Source: Candidatus Saccharimonadota bacterium (GTDB taxonomy: Bacteria; Patescibacteriota; Saccharimonadia; Saccharimonadales; UBA4665). Taken from it: a DNA stretch of 64,000 bases. A model generated the notes under the pieces. That model was given only the letters and a program-made list of their open reading frames with translations, was not told where the DNA came from and searched no databases. The stretch spans positions 1-64,000 of the forward strand of contig JABCZM010000004.1 in assembly GCA_013289705.1 (NCBI GenBank). Reading direction: 5' to 3'. Position numbers and translations under genes: made by a program. Below, piece after piece: positions 43,280 to 51,827 of the stretch (position 1 is the first letter of the stretch; each line of letters opens with the position of its first letter).

Positions 43280-44308
43280 ATGAACATAAAAGAAAATGTG
43301 TCTTTACGAGATTATTCGACCATGCGGCTCGGTGGTACGGCACGCTACGCGGTCGATGTGACGTCACGCATGGAACTCGTTGAGGCCCTAGACTGGGCAA
43401 AAGCGCATAACTTGCCTGTGCAGATGGTTGGTGGTGGCAGTAACATTATCTGGAAAGACGAGGGCTTTTCGGGACTGCTGCTTGTGAACAAGTGCATGCA
43501 TTTTGAAATCTATGCCGAAGACGCGCAAGATCACTATGTCACCGTTGGCGCAGGTGAAAATTGGGACAGCGTGGTGGCACGTACAGTAAGTGAAGGCCTG
43601 ACAGGAATCGAAGCTTTAAGTCTAATACCAGGTAACGCCGGCGCAACCCCAGTCCAAAACGTGGGTGCCTATGGCCAAGAAATTAGTGATGTTATGTCTA
43701 GCCTAGAAGCATACGATAGCGTCGAGAAACGGTTTCTGAACATACCGACCATGGATTGCGGATTTGGCTACCGGACATCACGGTTCAAAACGACCGATAA
43801 AGGCCGATTCTTCATTACGGCCATCACGCTGCATTTACGCCGAGGCAACCCGGAACCGCCGTTTTATAAAGGCCTACAAGAATATTTTAGCCAACACCCG
43901 CTGGCACACTACACGCCACAAACCATTCGTGAAGCAGTAATTGCCATTCGATCGGCCAAGCTGCCCGATCCAGCCGTTATTGCCAATAATGGTTCATTCT
44001 TTGCCAATCCGATCATCGGTGAGGACATCTCTATACAACTGCGAGCCGACAACGCGAACGTGCCTTATTGGCCAGTGAATGATACGCATATAAAAATTTC
44101 GGCCGCATGGCTCATTGAACAAGTCGGGCTCAAAGATTATCACGACAGCGAAACTGGCATGGCAACTTGGCCAAAACAGCCATTGGTATTTGTGAACGAA
44201 CAGGCAAAAACAACGGCTGATTTATTAAAATTCAAACAAAAAATCGTGTCCGCAGTGCAACAAAAGTTTGGCATCACGCTCGAACAAGAGCCCGAACTAC
44301 TTCCCTAA
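43280..44308 (+). CDS. murB: UDP-N-acetylenolpyruvoylglucosamine reductase
   Basis: 342 residues, type I MurB. YSTMRLGGTARY at the FAD domain start, VGGGSNIIWKDEGFSG, ALSLIPGNAGATPVQNVGAYGQE, GYRTSRFK with the catalytic Arg, and NNGSFFANPII with the proton-donor Ser. TATAAT at 43268-43273 lies six bases before the ATG, so the message is leaderless. It makes UDP-MurNAc for peptidoglycan from the product of MurA, encoded 2.8 kb away. Confidence 0.95.
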   Translation: MNIKENVSLRDYSTMRLGGTARYAVDVTSRMELVEALDWAKAHNLPVQMVGGGSNIIWKDEGFSGLLLVNKCMHFEIYAEDAQDHYVTVGAGENWDSVVARTVSEGLTGIEALSLIPGNAGATPVQNVGAYGQEISDVMSSLEAYDSVEKRFLNIPTMDCGFGYRTSRFKTTDKGRFFITAITLHLRRGNPEPPFYKGLQEYFSQHPLAHYTPQTIREAVIAIRSAKLPDPAVIANNGSFFANPIIGEDISIQLRADNANVPYWPVNDTHIKISAAWLIEQVGLKDYHDSETGMATWPKQPLVFVNEQAKTTADLLKFKQKIVSAVQQKFGITLEQEPELLP

Positions 44309-44321
44309 CCGACAGCTCGTG

Positions 44322-45587
44322 CTATTTTTCACCAGGCAGCGGGAAAGCTTTGGTGAATGCAGTGATTTCTTGATGAATTTTGGCAAGTTTTTTGTCGTCA
44401 CTGGCGCTGGTAATAGCCGTGTCTATCCAGGCAGCTACTTGATCCATTTCGGCCTCTTTGAGTCCGCGGGTGGTAAGTGCCGGGGTGCCCATGCGAATAC
44501 CACTTGGGTCGAATGGTGGACGTGGGTCATATGGCACAGTGTTCTTGTTTACCGTAATGCCAGCTTTGCTCAGGGCGTCTTCGGCTTCGGCGCCCTTGAG
44601 GCCCTTGTTGGTCAGGTCTATCAACAGCAGATGGTTATCGGTGCCACCAGTTACAAGCTGGTAACCCTTGTTGTTCAGATTTTCGGCCAAACGTTTGGCG
44701 TTTTTTACAATTTGGTGACCGTATGCTTTGAACTCTGGTGTGGCTGCTTCACGAAGAGCAACCGCAATGGCGGCAGTTTGGTGGTTGTGCGGGCCACCTT
44801 GCAAGCCTGGAATAATGGCTCGGTCAATCAGCGACGGCAAATTTTCTTTGGTGCGTTCTGGCTTTTTGAGCGGATTAGATGGATTACCATTACACAAAAT
44901 CAGTGCGCCGCGTGGGCCACGAAGTGTTTTGTGGGTGGTAGTCATAATCACATCGGCAATGCCAGCCGGTGATGGATGTGCACCAGCAACAATTAAACCA
45001 GCAATGTGCGAAATATCAGCCACTAGGAATGCGCCGCAAGCATCGGCAATCTTGCGCAGCTTTTGCCAGTCAAAAATTCGTGGATATGCCGTTGCGCCAA
45101 CCATAATCAACTTTGGTTTTTCGCGCATTGCCATGTCGGCCATACCTTCGTAGTCCATATAGCCATCGTGGCCGGTACGATACTGCACCGAATTGTAGAT
45201 GGTTCCCGAAAAGTTCACCTTGAGCCCATGTGTCATGTGGCCGCCAAAGTATAGTTCTAGCCCCATAACTGTGTCGCCAGGATCAGCCAGTGCGAAGTAA
45301 ATGGCCTGGTTGGCAGGCGAGCCAGAATATGCCTGCACATTTGCATGACTCACTCCAAATAGTGCTTTTGCGCGATCGCGTGCCAGGTTTTCGACCTTAT
45401 CCACAAACTCGCAGCCACCGTAGTAACGCTTGCCTGGGTAGCCTTCGGAGTATTTGTCGGTTAACCGCGAGCCAAGCGCCGTGAGGACATCTTGTGACGT
45501 ATGATTCTCGCTTGGAATCATCTCAAGCCCATTACGCTGTCGATTTGTCTCGGCTGTAATTAGTGCTTCAATTTCTTTGTCTTGCAT
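44322..45587 (-). CDS. glyA: Serine hydroxymethyltransferase
   Basis: 421 residues, full length. SENHTSQDVLTALGSRLTDK, YSEGYPGKRYYGGCEFVD, ADISHIAGLIVAGAHPSP and TTTHKTLRGPRGAL with the PLP-binding Lys are all present. It interconverts serine and glycine while loading tetrahydrofolate, linking to folA-folC in this window. AGGGGGAG lies eight bases before the ATG. The upstream 110 bases have two GGTGGAGG repeats but no recognisable riboswitch. Confidence 0.96.
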   Translation of the reverse strand: MQDKEIEALITAETNRQRNGLEMIPSENHTSQDVLTALGSRLTDKYSEGYPGKRYYGGCEFVDKVENLARDRAKALFGVSHANVQAYSGSPANQAIYFALADPGDTVMGLELYFGGHMTHGLKVNFSGTIYNSVQYRTGHDGYMDYEGMADMAMREKPKLIMVGATAYPRIFDWQKLRKIADACGAFLVADISHIAGLIVAGAHPSPAGIADVIMTTTHKTLRGPRGALILCNGNPSNPLKKPERTKENLPSLIDRAIIPGLQGGPHNHQTAAIAVALREAATPEFKAYGHQIVKNAKRLAENLNNKGYQLVTGGTDNHLLLIDLTNKGLKGAEAEDALSKAGITVNKNTVPYDPRPPFDPSGIRMGTPALTTRGLKEAEMDQVAAWIDTAITSASDDKKLAKIHQEITAFTKAFPLPGEK

Positions 45588-45728
45588 CGAAAACTCCCCC
45601 TAAAAATAGATTACTGTCTTATACATCCTCCACCAGTAGTTCAAGTCAGCTAAATCATACCCACCATTGTATCAATCCCTCCACCAAAAACATACGTAAG
45701 TTTGGTCATTAGGGTTATAATTGCAGGC

Positions 45729-46031
45729 ATGGGTACTATTCCTCAGACTATTGATGAGCTATTGAATCTTTGGGATTCTTATCTGTCACAATTGGATAAA
45801 GAGAAACCTGAGGATGTGGCTTCATGGATTGTTGGAGCCGTTACTAGTAGCGATCATTGGGATGGGTGGGAAGAGAATGAGAAAATAGAGGAGATATTTG
45901 AACTAGCAGCGGCTCTCGAAGTTCTTCCACAACACATAAACAGCATCACTAGTGATAAAGACATCCCAAAAGATTTCGAAAGAATTAAACAGCTTATTAG
46001 TGAGCTCCGCAGTGACAACAGCTACATGTAA
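45729..46031 (+). CDS. Hypothetical acidic protein, 100 residues
   Basis: Start ATG 45729 is chosen because TATAAT at 45716-45721 lies seven bases upstream and would fall within the longer frame from 45702. The protein is acidic and helical, with TIDELLNLWDSYLSQL, a short SSDHWDGWEENEKIEEIFE stretch and IPKDFERIKQLISELR. No family is recognised. It lies on the same strand just before the HTH-MurA gene but has a separate promoter. Confidence 0.55.
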   Translation: MGTIPQTIDELLNLWDSYLSQLDKEKPEDVASWIVGAVTSSDHWDGWEENEKIEEIFELAAALEVLPQHINSITSDKDIPKDFERIKQLISELRSDNSYM

Positions 46032-46056
46032 TCCATAAACCGTTCTTGCAATTAAA

Positions 46057-46075
46057 ATACCATATATGGTATACT
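46057..46075 (+). promoter_or_regulatory. Palindromic operator over the murA -10 box
   Basis: ATACCATATATGGTAT at 46057-46072 is a perfect 16-base palindrome, and its last bases form the start of the -10 box TATACT (46070-46075). The ATG is ten bases further. A dimeric XRE-type regulator bound here would block RNA polymerase. The gene downstream itself encodes an XRE domain fused to MurA, so autoregulation is a plausible reading. Confidence 0.65.
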
Positions 46076-46085
46076 TCTTGGACTT

Positions 46086-47606
46086 ATGAACAATACGAAC
46101 GAGAAGATTGGGCATTTAATTGCTCAGATACGACAAGAGAGAAATCTCACCCAGGCCGAATTTGCGCGCCGCCTAGGCACCAGCCAATCTGCCGTTAACC
46201 GGATGGAGCACGGAAAACAAAACCTTAGTCTAGAAACACTTGGGCGCATCAGTGATGTCCTAAACAAGCAACTTATTTCCTTGAGTGGCTCTGGTACCAA
46301 CCTGCGTATCGAAGGCGGCCATGAACTCCACGGTGAAATTACCCTCAAAACTAGCAAAAACGCCGCTGTTGCGCTACTTTGTGCGTCGCTACTCAATTAC
46401 GGCGTCACCCGCTTCCAGTCGTTCCCACGCATCGAAGAGGTCTTCCGTATCATCGAAGTACTCGAAAGTATCGGCGTACAGATAAAATGGCTTCCTGGCA
46501 ACGACATCGAGGTTCGACGCCCCGAAGTATTGCAACTCGAAAACCTCAATGCCGAATCGGCTCGCAAAACTCGCTCCGTATTAATGATGATCGGCCCGCT
46601 GATGCACGATTTTAAAGAGTTTAAAATCCCCTACGCTGGTGGCTGCAAATTGGGCGAACGCACCGTGGCCCCACACCTGTTTGCACTCGAAGAATTTGGC
46701 GTTGGCATCGTGGCGACCAAAGGCCACTATAACGTCACGTCCGAAGCAAAACCAGCCGGCCGGATTGTACTCTACGAATCAGGCGACACCGTTACCGAAA
46801 ACGTCCTACTTGCCGCAGCGCGCACACCCGAAGAAACCATCATTCAGTTCGCATCGGCTAACTACATGGTCCAAGATGTTTGTTTCTTCCTAGAAAAATT
46901 GGGCGTCAAAATCGACGGCATCGGCAGCAGCAGCCTTACCGTTCGCGGCGTAAAGCACATCAAGAAAAATGTCACCTTTGCCCCTACCGAAGACCCAATC
47001 GAAGCAATGTTCTTTGTGTCTGCGGCGGTCACTACTAATTCACAAATTAGTATTAAGCGCGTACCAATCGATTTTATGGCACTAGAGCTGCTAAAGCTCA
47101 AGAAAATGGGGCTCGAAGTCGATCAAACCGAACGCTACAAAGCCACCAATGGCAAAGCCGATCTTGTCGACCTCACAGTCCACAAGCATAGCGGCAAACT
47201 GCGTGCCTTGCAGGAAAAAATTCACGCCAATGTCTACCCTGGCCTGAACCAAGACAACCTGCCCTACTTTGTGCCAATTGTTGCCGTGGCCCACGGTCGC
47301 ACGCTGATTCACGACTGGACCTACGAAAACCGCGCCATCTACTACACCGAAATGACCAAAGTCGGCGTCAACGTCGAACTAGCCGACCCACACCGTATTT
47401 ACATTAGTGGCCCCACAAAATTCAGCGCCGCCGATGTGGTGTGCCCACCGGCGCTTCGCCCAGCCAGCCTGCTCCTCATCGGCATGCTTGCCGCCAATGG
47501 CATCAGTGTCCTGCGTAACGTCTACACCATCAACCGCGGCTACGAAGACATCGCCGTCCGCCTAAACAGCCTAGGCGCCCACATCACCGTCCTCAATGAT
47601 ATGTAG
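46086..47606 (+). CDS. murA: UDP-GlcNAc enolpyruvyltransferase with N-terminal HTH domain
   Basis: 506 residues against about 420 for normal MurA. Residues 7-64 form an XRE helix-turn-helix (IGHLIAQIRQERNLTQAEFA and TSQSAVNRMEHGKQNLSLE). MurA begins at about 73 with LRIEGGHELHGEITLKTSKN, where Lys91-Asn92 match the substrate-binding pair. The fosfomycin-binding Cys is kept as Cys187 in AGGCKLGERTVAPH. It commits UDP-GlcNAc to peptidoglycan synthesis. The fusion and the palindrome in its promoter suggest direct self-regulation. Confidence 0.93.
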   Translation: MNNTNEKIGHLIAQIRQERNLTQAEFARRLGTSQSAVNRMEHGKQNLSLETLGRISDVLNKQLISLSGSGTNLRIEGGHELHGEITLKTSKNAAVALLCASLLNYGVTRFQSFPRIEEVFRIIEVLESIGVQIKWLPGNDIEVRRPEVLQLENLNAESARKTRSVLMMIGPLMHDFKEFKIPYAGGCKLGERTVAPHLFALEEFGVGIVATKGHYNVTSEAKPAGRIVLYESGDTVTENVLLAAARTPEETIIQFASANYMVQDVCFFLEKLGVKIDGIGSSSLTVRGVKHIKKNVTFAPTEDPIEAMFFVSAAVTTNSQISIKRVPIDFMALELLKLKKMGLEVDQTERYKATNGKADLVDLTVHKHSGKLRALQEKIHANVYPGLNQDNLPYFVPIVAVAHGRTLIHDWTYENRAIYYTEMTKVGVNVELADPHRIYISGPTKFSAADVVCPPALRPASLLLIGMLAANGISVLRNVYTINRGYEDIAVRLNSLGAHITVLNDM

Positions 47607-47662
47607 TCACCTCTGGGAAACGTGCTATAATCACGTGTAGCTCAAGGGAAAAGAGCAGCCGA

Positions 47663-47737
47663 GCGGGTGTAGTACAGCGGTTAGTATACAAGTTTTCCAA
47701 ACTTGGGATCGGAGTTCGATTCTCCGCACCCGCACCA
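47663..47737 (+). tRNA. tRNA-Gly (anticodon TCC)
   Basis: Acceptor GCGGGTG/CACCCGC, anticodon stem CAAGT/ACTTG around loop TTTCCAA, T-arm GAGTTCGATTC and encoded CCA. TATAAT near 47624 sits between short ACGTG/CACGT repeats and is the likely -10 box. Confidence 0.94.
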
Positions 47738-47781
47738 GTTTCTATGTAACATACGATACCTCCTATAAGCAGTAATGCCTG

Positions 47782-48088
47782 TTAGCCTTGCAACAGTTGC
47801 ACATAATCAGAACGAGCATATAGTATTCGCACAATACGGACTTCTTGGGTAGTCACTTTGTAAATAACCAAATAGTTGTCAACTAGTAGATAGCGGTAGC
47901 CCGCAAGCCTAAGATCAACATTTGCTAGGTTTGCTCCTAGTTCGGGAAAATTAGCAAGCAGGCTGTGTGCGTTGCAGTACTTTTGTGGCTATATTACGAG
48001 CCGCAATCGGATTTTGCAATTCGTCTTTAATGTATAAAAACAGATCGCCAAGATCACGCTCGGCGGCAGGCAACAGCATTACTTTCAT
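47782..48088 (-). pseudogene. ParE/RelE-type toxin with a frameshift
   Basis: From ATG 48088 (overlapping the antitoxin stop, ATGA) the reading is MKVMLLPAAERDLGDLFLYI and so on to KVLQRTQPAC and a stop. The +1 frame continues the same fold: SLLANFPELGANLANVDLRL, then GYRYLLVDNYLVIYKV and VRIVRILYARSDYVQLLQG. The total of 307 bases is one more than a multiple of three. A single extra base near 47961-47970 therefore splits a complete ParE-like toxin. Either the toxin is dead or the slip is programmed; nothing there looks like a classic slippery site. Confidence 0.8.
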
Positions 48089-48336
48089 AACTGTATATCG
48101 AGCTTCTTTGCGACTTCAGCAATTGGCACTGTCTTGCCATCTTTAGCGGATAGTTCGCCCTGCTTGATTTCGGTGAGTAAGCTTTCGGCAGCCGTTTCAC
48201 GGTCGTAATCATCAAGCTTAGAAATGACGTAGGTACCTCGACCATTACGTGTTAGGTACACTGGCTTGTCGATGTCAACTCGATTTAATACGTCTGTGTA
48301 GTTTCGCAGATCAGATATGGGTAAGATTGTAGGCAT
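48085..48336 (-). CDS. Phd/YefM-type antitoxin
   Basis: 83 residues from ATG 48336. PTILPISDLRNYTDVLNRVD, then KPVYLTRNGRGTYVISKLDDYD match the Phd/YefM DNA-binding fold. The C-terminal part, ending IAEVAKKLDIQL, would bind the toxin. It overlaps the following ParE-like gene by four bases. That toxin gene is frameshifted, so the antitoxin may now be an orphan regulator. Confidence 0.85.
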   Translation of the reverse strand: MPTILPISDLRNYTDVLNRVDIDKPVYLTRNGRGTYVISKLDDYDRETAAESLLTEIKQGELSAKDGKTVPIAEVAKKLDIQL

Positions 48337-48393
48337 AATGACTCCTTTCAACTTTATTGTAGCAAATATACACGCGAATTCAACAGCAAGTAA

Positions 48394-48981
48394 CTAATCT
48401 TTTAGAAAAGCCCTGGCATTGGATTCGTCTCTTGAGTCAACCAACAAACCATTGTCATCATCAATGATACCGTCGGTCAGAGTTGCTATTGCAACCGCAA
48501 TTGCGTTTTGTAGCACCCAGGTCTCATGTGTCCTGGAAGCAAAGGTGTCAACACTCCATTGTAGCCGAGTTGCAAGGCACTCCTTTAAGCGATCTCTAAA
48601 ACTTTCATCAATATTTGTTTGATTTGGATGCTCCGGAACTATATATTCGATAAATTCTTCAACGTTATCCTCGCGTATATCTTCACCAAATTGAGGATAA
48701 AAACCAAATCTCAAGACTGAAATGGACTCTATTTCGGTAATGTCAAAATTCTCGCCTTTTTTCTGGGCATTAACAAGGAAGTGCTGCGACAACTCAACTT
48801 CTGTATACGGTTCTGGGACGGTGGCCCCATCACGAATATAGGGCTGAACTTGGATATGTAGTCCTGTAAGTGACGTATCAGACACTGCGAGCTGATCGAT
48901 CGTCTCATTCACTGCGTTAACAAATTGTTTGAGCGTAACAGGGCCTTTGGTGCCTCCGTATATAACTACATCTCTGGACAT
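48394..48981 (-). CDS. Hypothetical protein, 195 residues
   Basis: AGGAGA lies before the ATG. The protein is acidic, with a beta-rich first half (LTGLHIQVQPYIRDG and ISVLRFGFYPQFG) and a helical second half (WVLQNAIAVAIATLTDGIID). No membrane segment, signal peptide or catalytic motif is seen. I do not recognise the family. Confidence 0.55.
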   Translation of the reverse strand: MSRDVVIYGGTKGPVTLKQFVNAVNETIDQLAVSDTSLTGLHIQVQPYIRDGATVPEPYTEVELSQHFLVNAQKKGENFDITEIESISVLRFGFYPQFGEDIREDNVEEFIEYIVPEHPNQTNIDESFRDRLKECLATRLQWSVDTFASRTHETWVLQNAIAVAIATLTDGIIDDDNGLLVDSRDESNARAFLKD

Positions 48982-49165
48982 TTTAGGTATCTCCTAATGA
49001 CAATTCATTTATAGTGTACACCACTATTCAAACCATTCGCAGGTACCGCAAACAATATAGGCCTGGGTGGTGGTAATGTTGGTTTTACAGAGTAGATGGG
49101 CTAAAATCAGATAGCAGTATCGTTCAACTTGTTTAATGATGCTGCACAAATAGTTACGGTGCATC

Positions 49166-49242
49166 GCCCTGATAGCTCAGATGGATAGAGCAGAGGACTT
49201 CTAAGCCTAAGGTCGTTGGTTCGAGTCCAACTCGGGGCACCA
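49166..49242 (+). tRNA. tRNA-Arg (anticodon TCT), imperfect anticodon stem
   Basis: Acceptor GCCCTGA/TCGGGGC, D-arm GCTCAGATGGATAGAGC, loop CTTCTAA with anticodon TCT, T-arm TTGGTTCGAGTCCAA and encoded CCA. The anticodon stem GAGGA/GCCTA pairs at only three of five positions (27-43 and 31-39 mismatched). It would read AGA and AGG. Confidence 0.85.
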
Positions 49243-49308
49243 CGTTTTTCTCATCCGTTATTTTGAATAGAATATTAAGCACCTTAGAACATCTGGTAAA
49301 ATTAAATC

Positions 49309-49491
49309 ATGAATTGTCCAACTTGTAATAAGCCAATGCGTAAAGTTCGTTGGGAAATAACGAACAATTTTAAGATTGGCAAAGATTTTAAGGAGTACGA
49401 CAAATTTACGTACGAGTGCAAGGATGACGATGTTTGGGTTACGACCGAAACACCCTTGGCCAAAAAGCAGCCGGAAAAGTCCTCAAAGTAG
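49309..49491 (+). CDS. Small zinc-finger-like protein
   Basis: 60 residues. TAAAAT at 49297-49302 lies six bases before ATG (leaderless). It begins MNCPTCNKPMRKV, a C-x-x-C knuckle, and has only one more Cys (YECKDDDV), so a full four-ligand site is not formed. It resembles the N-terminal part of YgiT-type zinc-ribbon antitoxins, with a basic tail. No toxin partner adjoins. Confidence 0.6.
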   Translation: MNCPTCNKPMRKVRWEITNNFKIGKDFKEYDKFTYECKDDDVWVTTETPLAKKQPEKSSK

Positions 49492-49535
49492 CTCCTACTT
49501 CGTCCATAATCCTGCACCAATGATATAGTTTTAGT

Positions 49536-49799
49536 ATGCCTTATATTCCAAAAAGTGATCGACCACAAATTGACGAACTATTAAAACCTCTAGTTGCACA
49601 TCTCCGTAGCCTCCCCCTAGAGTTGCAAGATGGCGCATTGAACTACGCTGTTACGAGAGCCCTGAAGGAGCTATACGAACCAAAGTATTTCAATTATAAC
49701 CGTGCGATGGGTGTCTTGAGTAGCATTCAAGCAGAGTGGTATCGCCGGGATGTTGGCCCATACGAGGACAAAAAAATTATTGAGAATGGTGACGTCTAA
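49536..49799 (+). CDS. DUF6899-like conserved small protein
   Basis: 87 residues. MPYIPKSDRPQIDELLKPL, GALNYAVTRALKELY and EWYRRDVGPYEDKKIIENGD match a family of small helical proteins of unknown function found in many bacteria and phages. TATAGT at 49524-49529 lies six bases before the ATG. Confidence 0.7.
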   Translation: MPYIPKSDRPQIDELLKPLVAHLRSLPLELQDGALNYAVTRALKELYEPKYFNYNRAMGVLSSIQAEWYRRDVGPYEDKKIIENGDV

Positions 49800-49880
49800 A
49801 CTGGTAATGCGGTTCGGACCCCAGCCAATACACTCCACCATTTTAAAACATTCCGGATATTTTTCATTGTATTTACATTT

Positions 49881-49919
49881 AGTGATGTCATTGACATTAC
49901 AAAGACATCACTCTATTAT
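49881..49919 (+). promoter_or_regulatory. vapBC promoter with inverted repeat
   Basis: TTGACA at 49891-49896, 17-base spacer, TATTAT at 49914-49919, six bases before ATG. A perfect 9-base inverted repeat AGTGATGTC (49881-49889) and GACATCACT (49904-49912) brackets the -35 box and spacer. It is the likely VapBC operator. Confidence 0.75.
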
Positions 49920-49925
49920 TATAGT

Positions 49926-50180
49926 ATGAGAAATATTCAGATTACCGTTCGAAATGTTGATCCGTTGCTAAAGCGACGCATCAACAAACTGGCAAAGCTC
50001 AAATCGATGAGTATTAATGATTTCGTGCTTAGTACCCTACAGGACAAAGTGGGAGGCGTGAGCTCAAAGGAAACAATAAACTGGCGAAGCTATAGTGGTT
50101 TAGTAGATGCAGCGGGCATCAACCAGTCGGTACTTGACGACTTTGAAGCGATTGATAAAGAGATGTGGAAAGATCTATAA
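49926..50180 (+). CDS. vapB: VapB/FitA-like ribbon-helix-helix antitoxin
   Basis: 84 residues. RNIQITVRNVDPLLKRRINK with LKSMSINDFVLSTLQDKV is a FitA-type RHH fold; the C-terminal half (INWRSYSGLVDAAGINQSVL) should bind the toxin. The message appears leaderless. The stop directly abuts the GTG of the PIN toxin. Confidence 0.8.
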   Translation: MRNIQITVRNVDPLLKRRINKLAKLKSMSINDFVLSTLQDKVGGVSSKETINWRSYSGLVDAAGINQSVLDDFEAIDKEMWKDL

Positions 50181-50561
50181 GTGATTGCCGTCGATACAAA
50201 TATTGTCAGTGCCCTGCTCCGAGGAGAGAAGCTTGAACTACCTAACGAAGAGCTCTACATACCGTATGTTGTGATGGCAGAACTACAGGCGGGGATTGCA
50301 GCAGGCAATAATCCTGGAAAGAATCAGCCAGTGCTCGAACGTTTTTTTGATGATTCAAACGTAACGACAAGCCCTGGATTGGTTCCTGAAACAATTCCCT
50401 TTTATGTGCAGATATATGGATACCTAAGAAAAAATGGTACACCAATATCTCCAAACGACTTATGGATTGCAGCTGAGTGTATGTTTTTATCGATGCCCTT
50501 GCTTACGTACGATAAAGATTTCAGTAATGTGCCTCAGATTATATTAGTCACAAACAATTGA
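50181..50561 (+). CDS. vapC: VapC-type PIN-domain RNase toxin
   Basis: 126 residues from GTG. The PIN acidic residues are in VIAVDTNIVSALLRG-type start (Asp5), YVVMAELQAGI (Glu near 34), SPNDLWIAAECM (Asp near 91) and LTYDKDFSNVP (Asp near 108). It is a Mg-dependent RNase, often cleaving tRNA or rRNA, inhibited by VapB. It appears complete. Confidence 0.88.
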   Translation: MIAVDTNIVSALLRGEKLELPNEELYIPYVVMAELQAGIAAGNNPGKNQPVLERFFDDSNVTTSPGLVPETIPFYVQIYGYLRKNGTPISPNDLWIAAECMFLSMPLLTYDKDFSNVPQIILVTNN

Positions 50562-50577
50562 ACCGAGAGAGTAACCT

Positions 50578-51171
50578 TTAGGTAAGAAAAGCAATAATGA
50601 CTACTAGCCACAAAGAAAATAGTGAAAAGAACTTTGGGCTAGCCTGAAACCGCCTCACAATGTTAATGATTACGACCCCAAATATAAAGTAGAATGGTAT
50701 ATTCTGGAACGAAGAAACGTGCCACAAGTCACCAGGGTAGTAATAGTAGAGATACCTGCCCAACAAGAGCTTAGCGCTAATTGTCAGCAAAGCTTCCAGT
50801 AGTAATGCTTCCAGACAAATAATTAGCGCCAGATGGCGAGTCCTTACTATTGATTTTGCTTTGAGCGTTCCGTGCAGAAGGTAAAGATGTAATCCATAGA
50901 TACCCCAAGTGACTACGGCATAAGACGAAGTGTAACCATCGTGAATCGGCAAAATATTGTAACGCCACAAGGGATTACCAAACACGGTGTTGTATACAGT
51001 ATCGAGGAATACCTCGCCAAACAGACCAACCATTGCCACAGTAGAGAAGTAAAGTACCGCCTGTTTTAGTTCGATTCTCTTGAATTTATGTGCAATCATG
51101 CAATTTACCACATATACGATAATCGCCCAAATCAGTGCAAATAAGACCAGTTTGATAGAATTCATTTTCAT
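50578..51171 (-). CDS. Multi-pass membrane protein, unknown family
   Basis: 197 residues with about six membrane helices. A conserved-looking segment in the middle reads NPLWRYNILPIHDGYTSSYA, followed by VTWGIYGLHLYLLH; its His, Asp and aromatic residues lie between helices and might form an active site. A short basic loop (LKAKSIVRTRHLAL) faces the cytoplasm. I cannot name the family or the function. Confidence 0.55.
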   Translation of the reverse strand: MKMNSIKLVLFALIWAIIVYVVNCMIAHKFKRIELKQAVLYFSTVAMVGLFGEVFLDTVYNTVFGNPLWRYNILPIHDGYTSSYAVVTWGIYGLHLYLLHGTLKAKSIVRTRHLALIICLEALLLEALLTISAKLLLGRYLYYYYPGDLWHVSSFQNIPFYFIFGVVIINIVRRFQASPKFFSLFSLWLVVIIAFLT

Positions 51172-51252
51172 AGCTTACGCTATTGCTGTTTCCTAGATAG
51201 AGGGACGGTTCTCGCTTTATTCACTACGACGCACCGATGTATCTGTGCGTTT

Positions 51253-51663
51253 TTAGACGTGAAGTTCGGGGTTGAAAACTTCGAGTAGCTTTTTTATCGT
51301 TGGAAAAACTTTTATCTTTTGAGCTTCTTCTACATTAAAGAATTTAAGTTCTAGGCATTCATCCGACGGTATAAAATTTAGGCTTTCGAGCTTAATTTCG
51401 TAGACAATATTTGCCATAAACGTTTCGTGACCAAGCCTAGGCCCAGTAATAAAATACTTGGGCGTTGACGAGATGTAGGTCACTTCTAGACCTGTTTCTT
51501 CTCTGATTTCGCGCCTTAAGCCTTCAATCGGGTCTTCGCCATGATCCAAGCCACCGCCAATCATATCCCAATTACCATTGTCCTCGCGTGACAACAAAAA
51601 TCGTCCGGTTTCATCAACAACTATGCCCTTCACACTCACACGGTAAAAACTCGGCTCATTCAT
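51253..51663 (-). CDS. Nudix hydrolase
   Basis: 136 residues from ATG 51663, six bases after TATTAT on this strand. The Nudix box runs from GGLDHGEDPIEGLRREIR to EETGLEV (about residues 37-61) and fits G-x5-E-x7-R-E-x-x-E-E-x-G exactly. Such enzymes hydrolyse nucleoside diphosphates linked to another group, often damaged nucleotides. The specific substrate is unknown. Confidence 0.9.
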   Translation of the reverse strand: MNEPSFYRVSVKGIVVDETGRFLLSREDNGNWDMIGGGLDHGEDPIEGLRREIREETGLEVTYISSTPKYFITGPRLGHETFMANIVYEIKLESLNFIPSDECLELKFFNVEEAQKIKVFPTIKKLLEVFNPELHV

Positions 51664-51827
51664 TGCTTCATAATAGCAGCTAGGGCTATACAAAATAAGT
51701 CCTATGAAGACGAACAAAACTGTAACGCAAGACGCGTATCAAATAAACTGTGCCGCGCGGACGCTGTTATACTAGTTAAGATCATAGTACAACCACTAAA
51801 AAATCGTAGAAGAATAGGAGACCTTAC

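Noticed and set aside
45588-45728. Glycine or tetrahydrofolate riboswitch before glyA
   Set aside because: Only two GGTGGAGG repeats and promoter-like hexamers are visible; no aptamer core could be aligned by eye.
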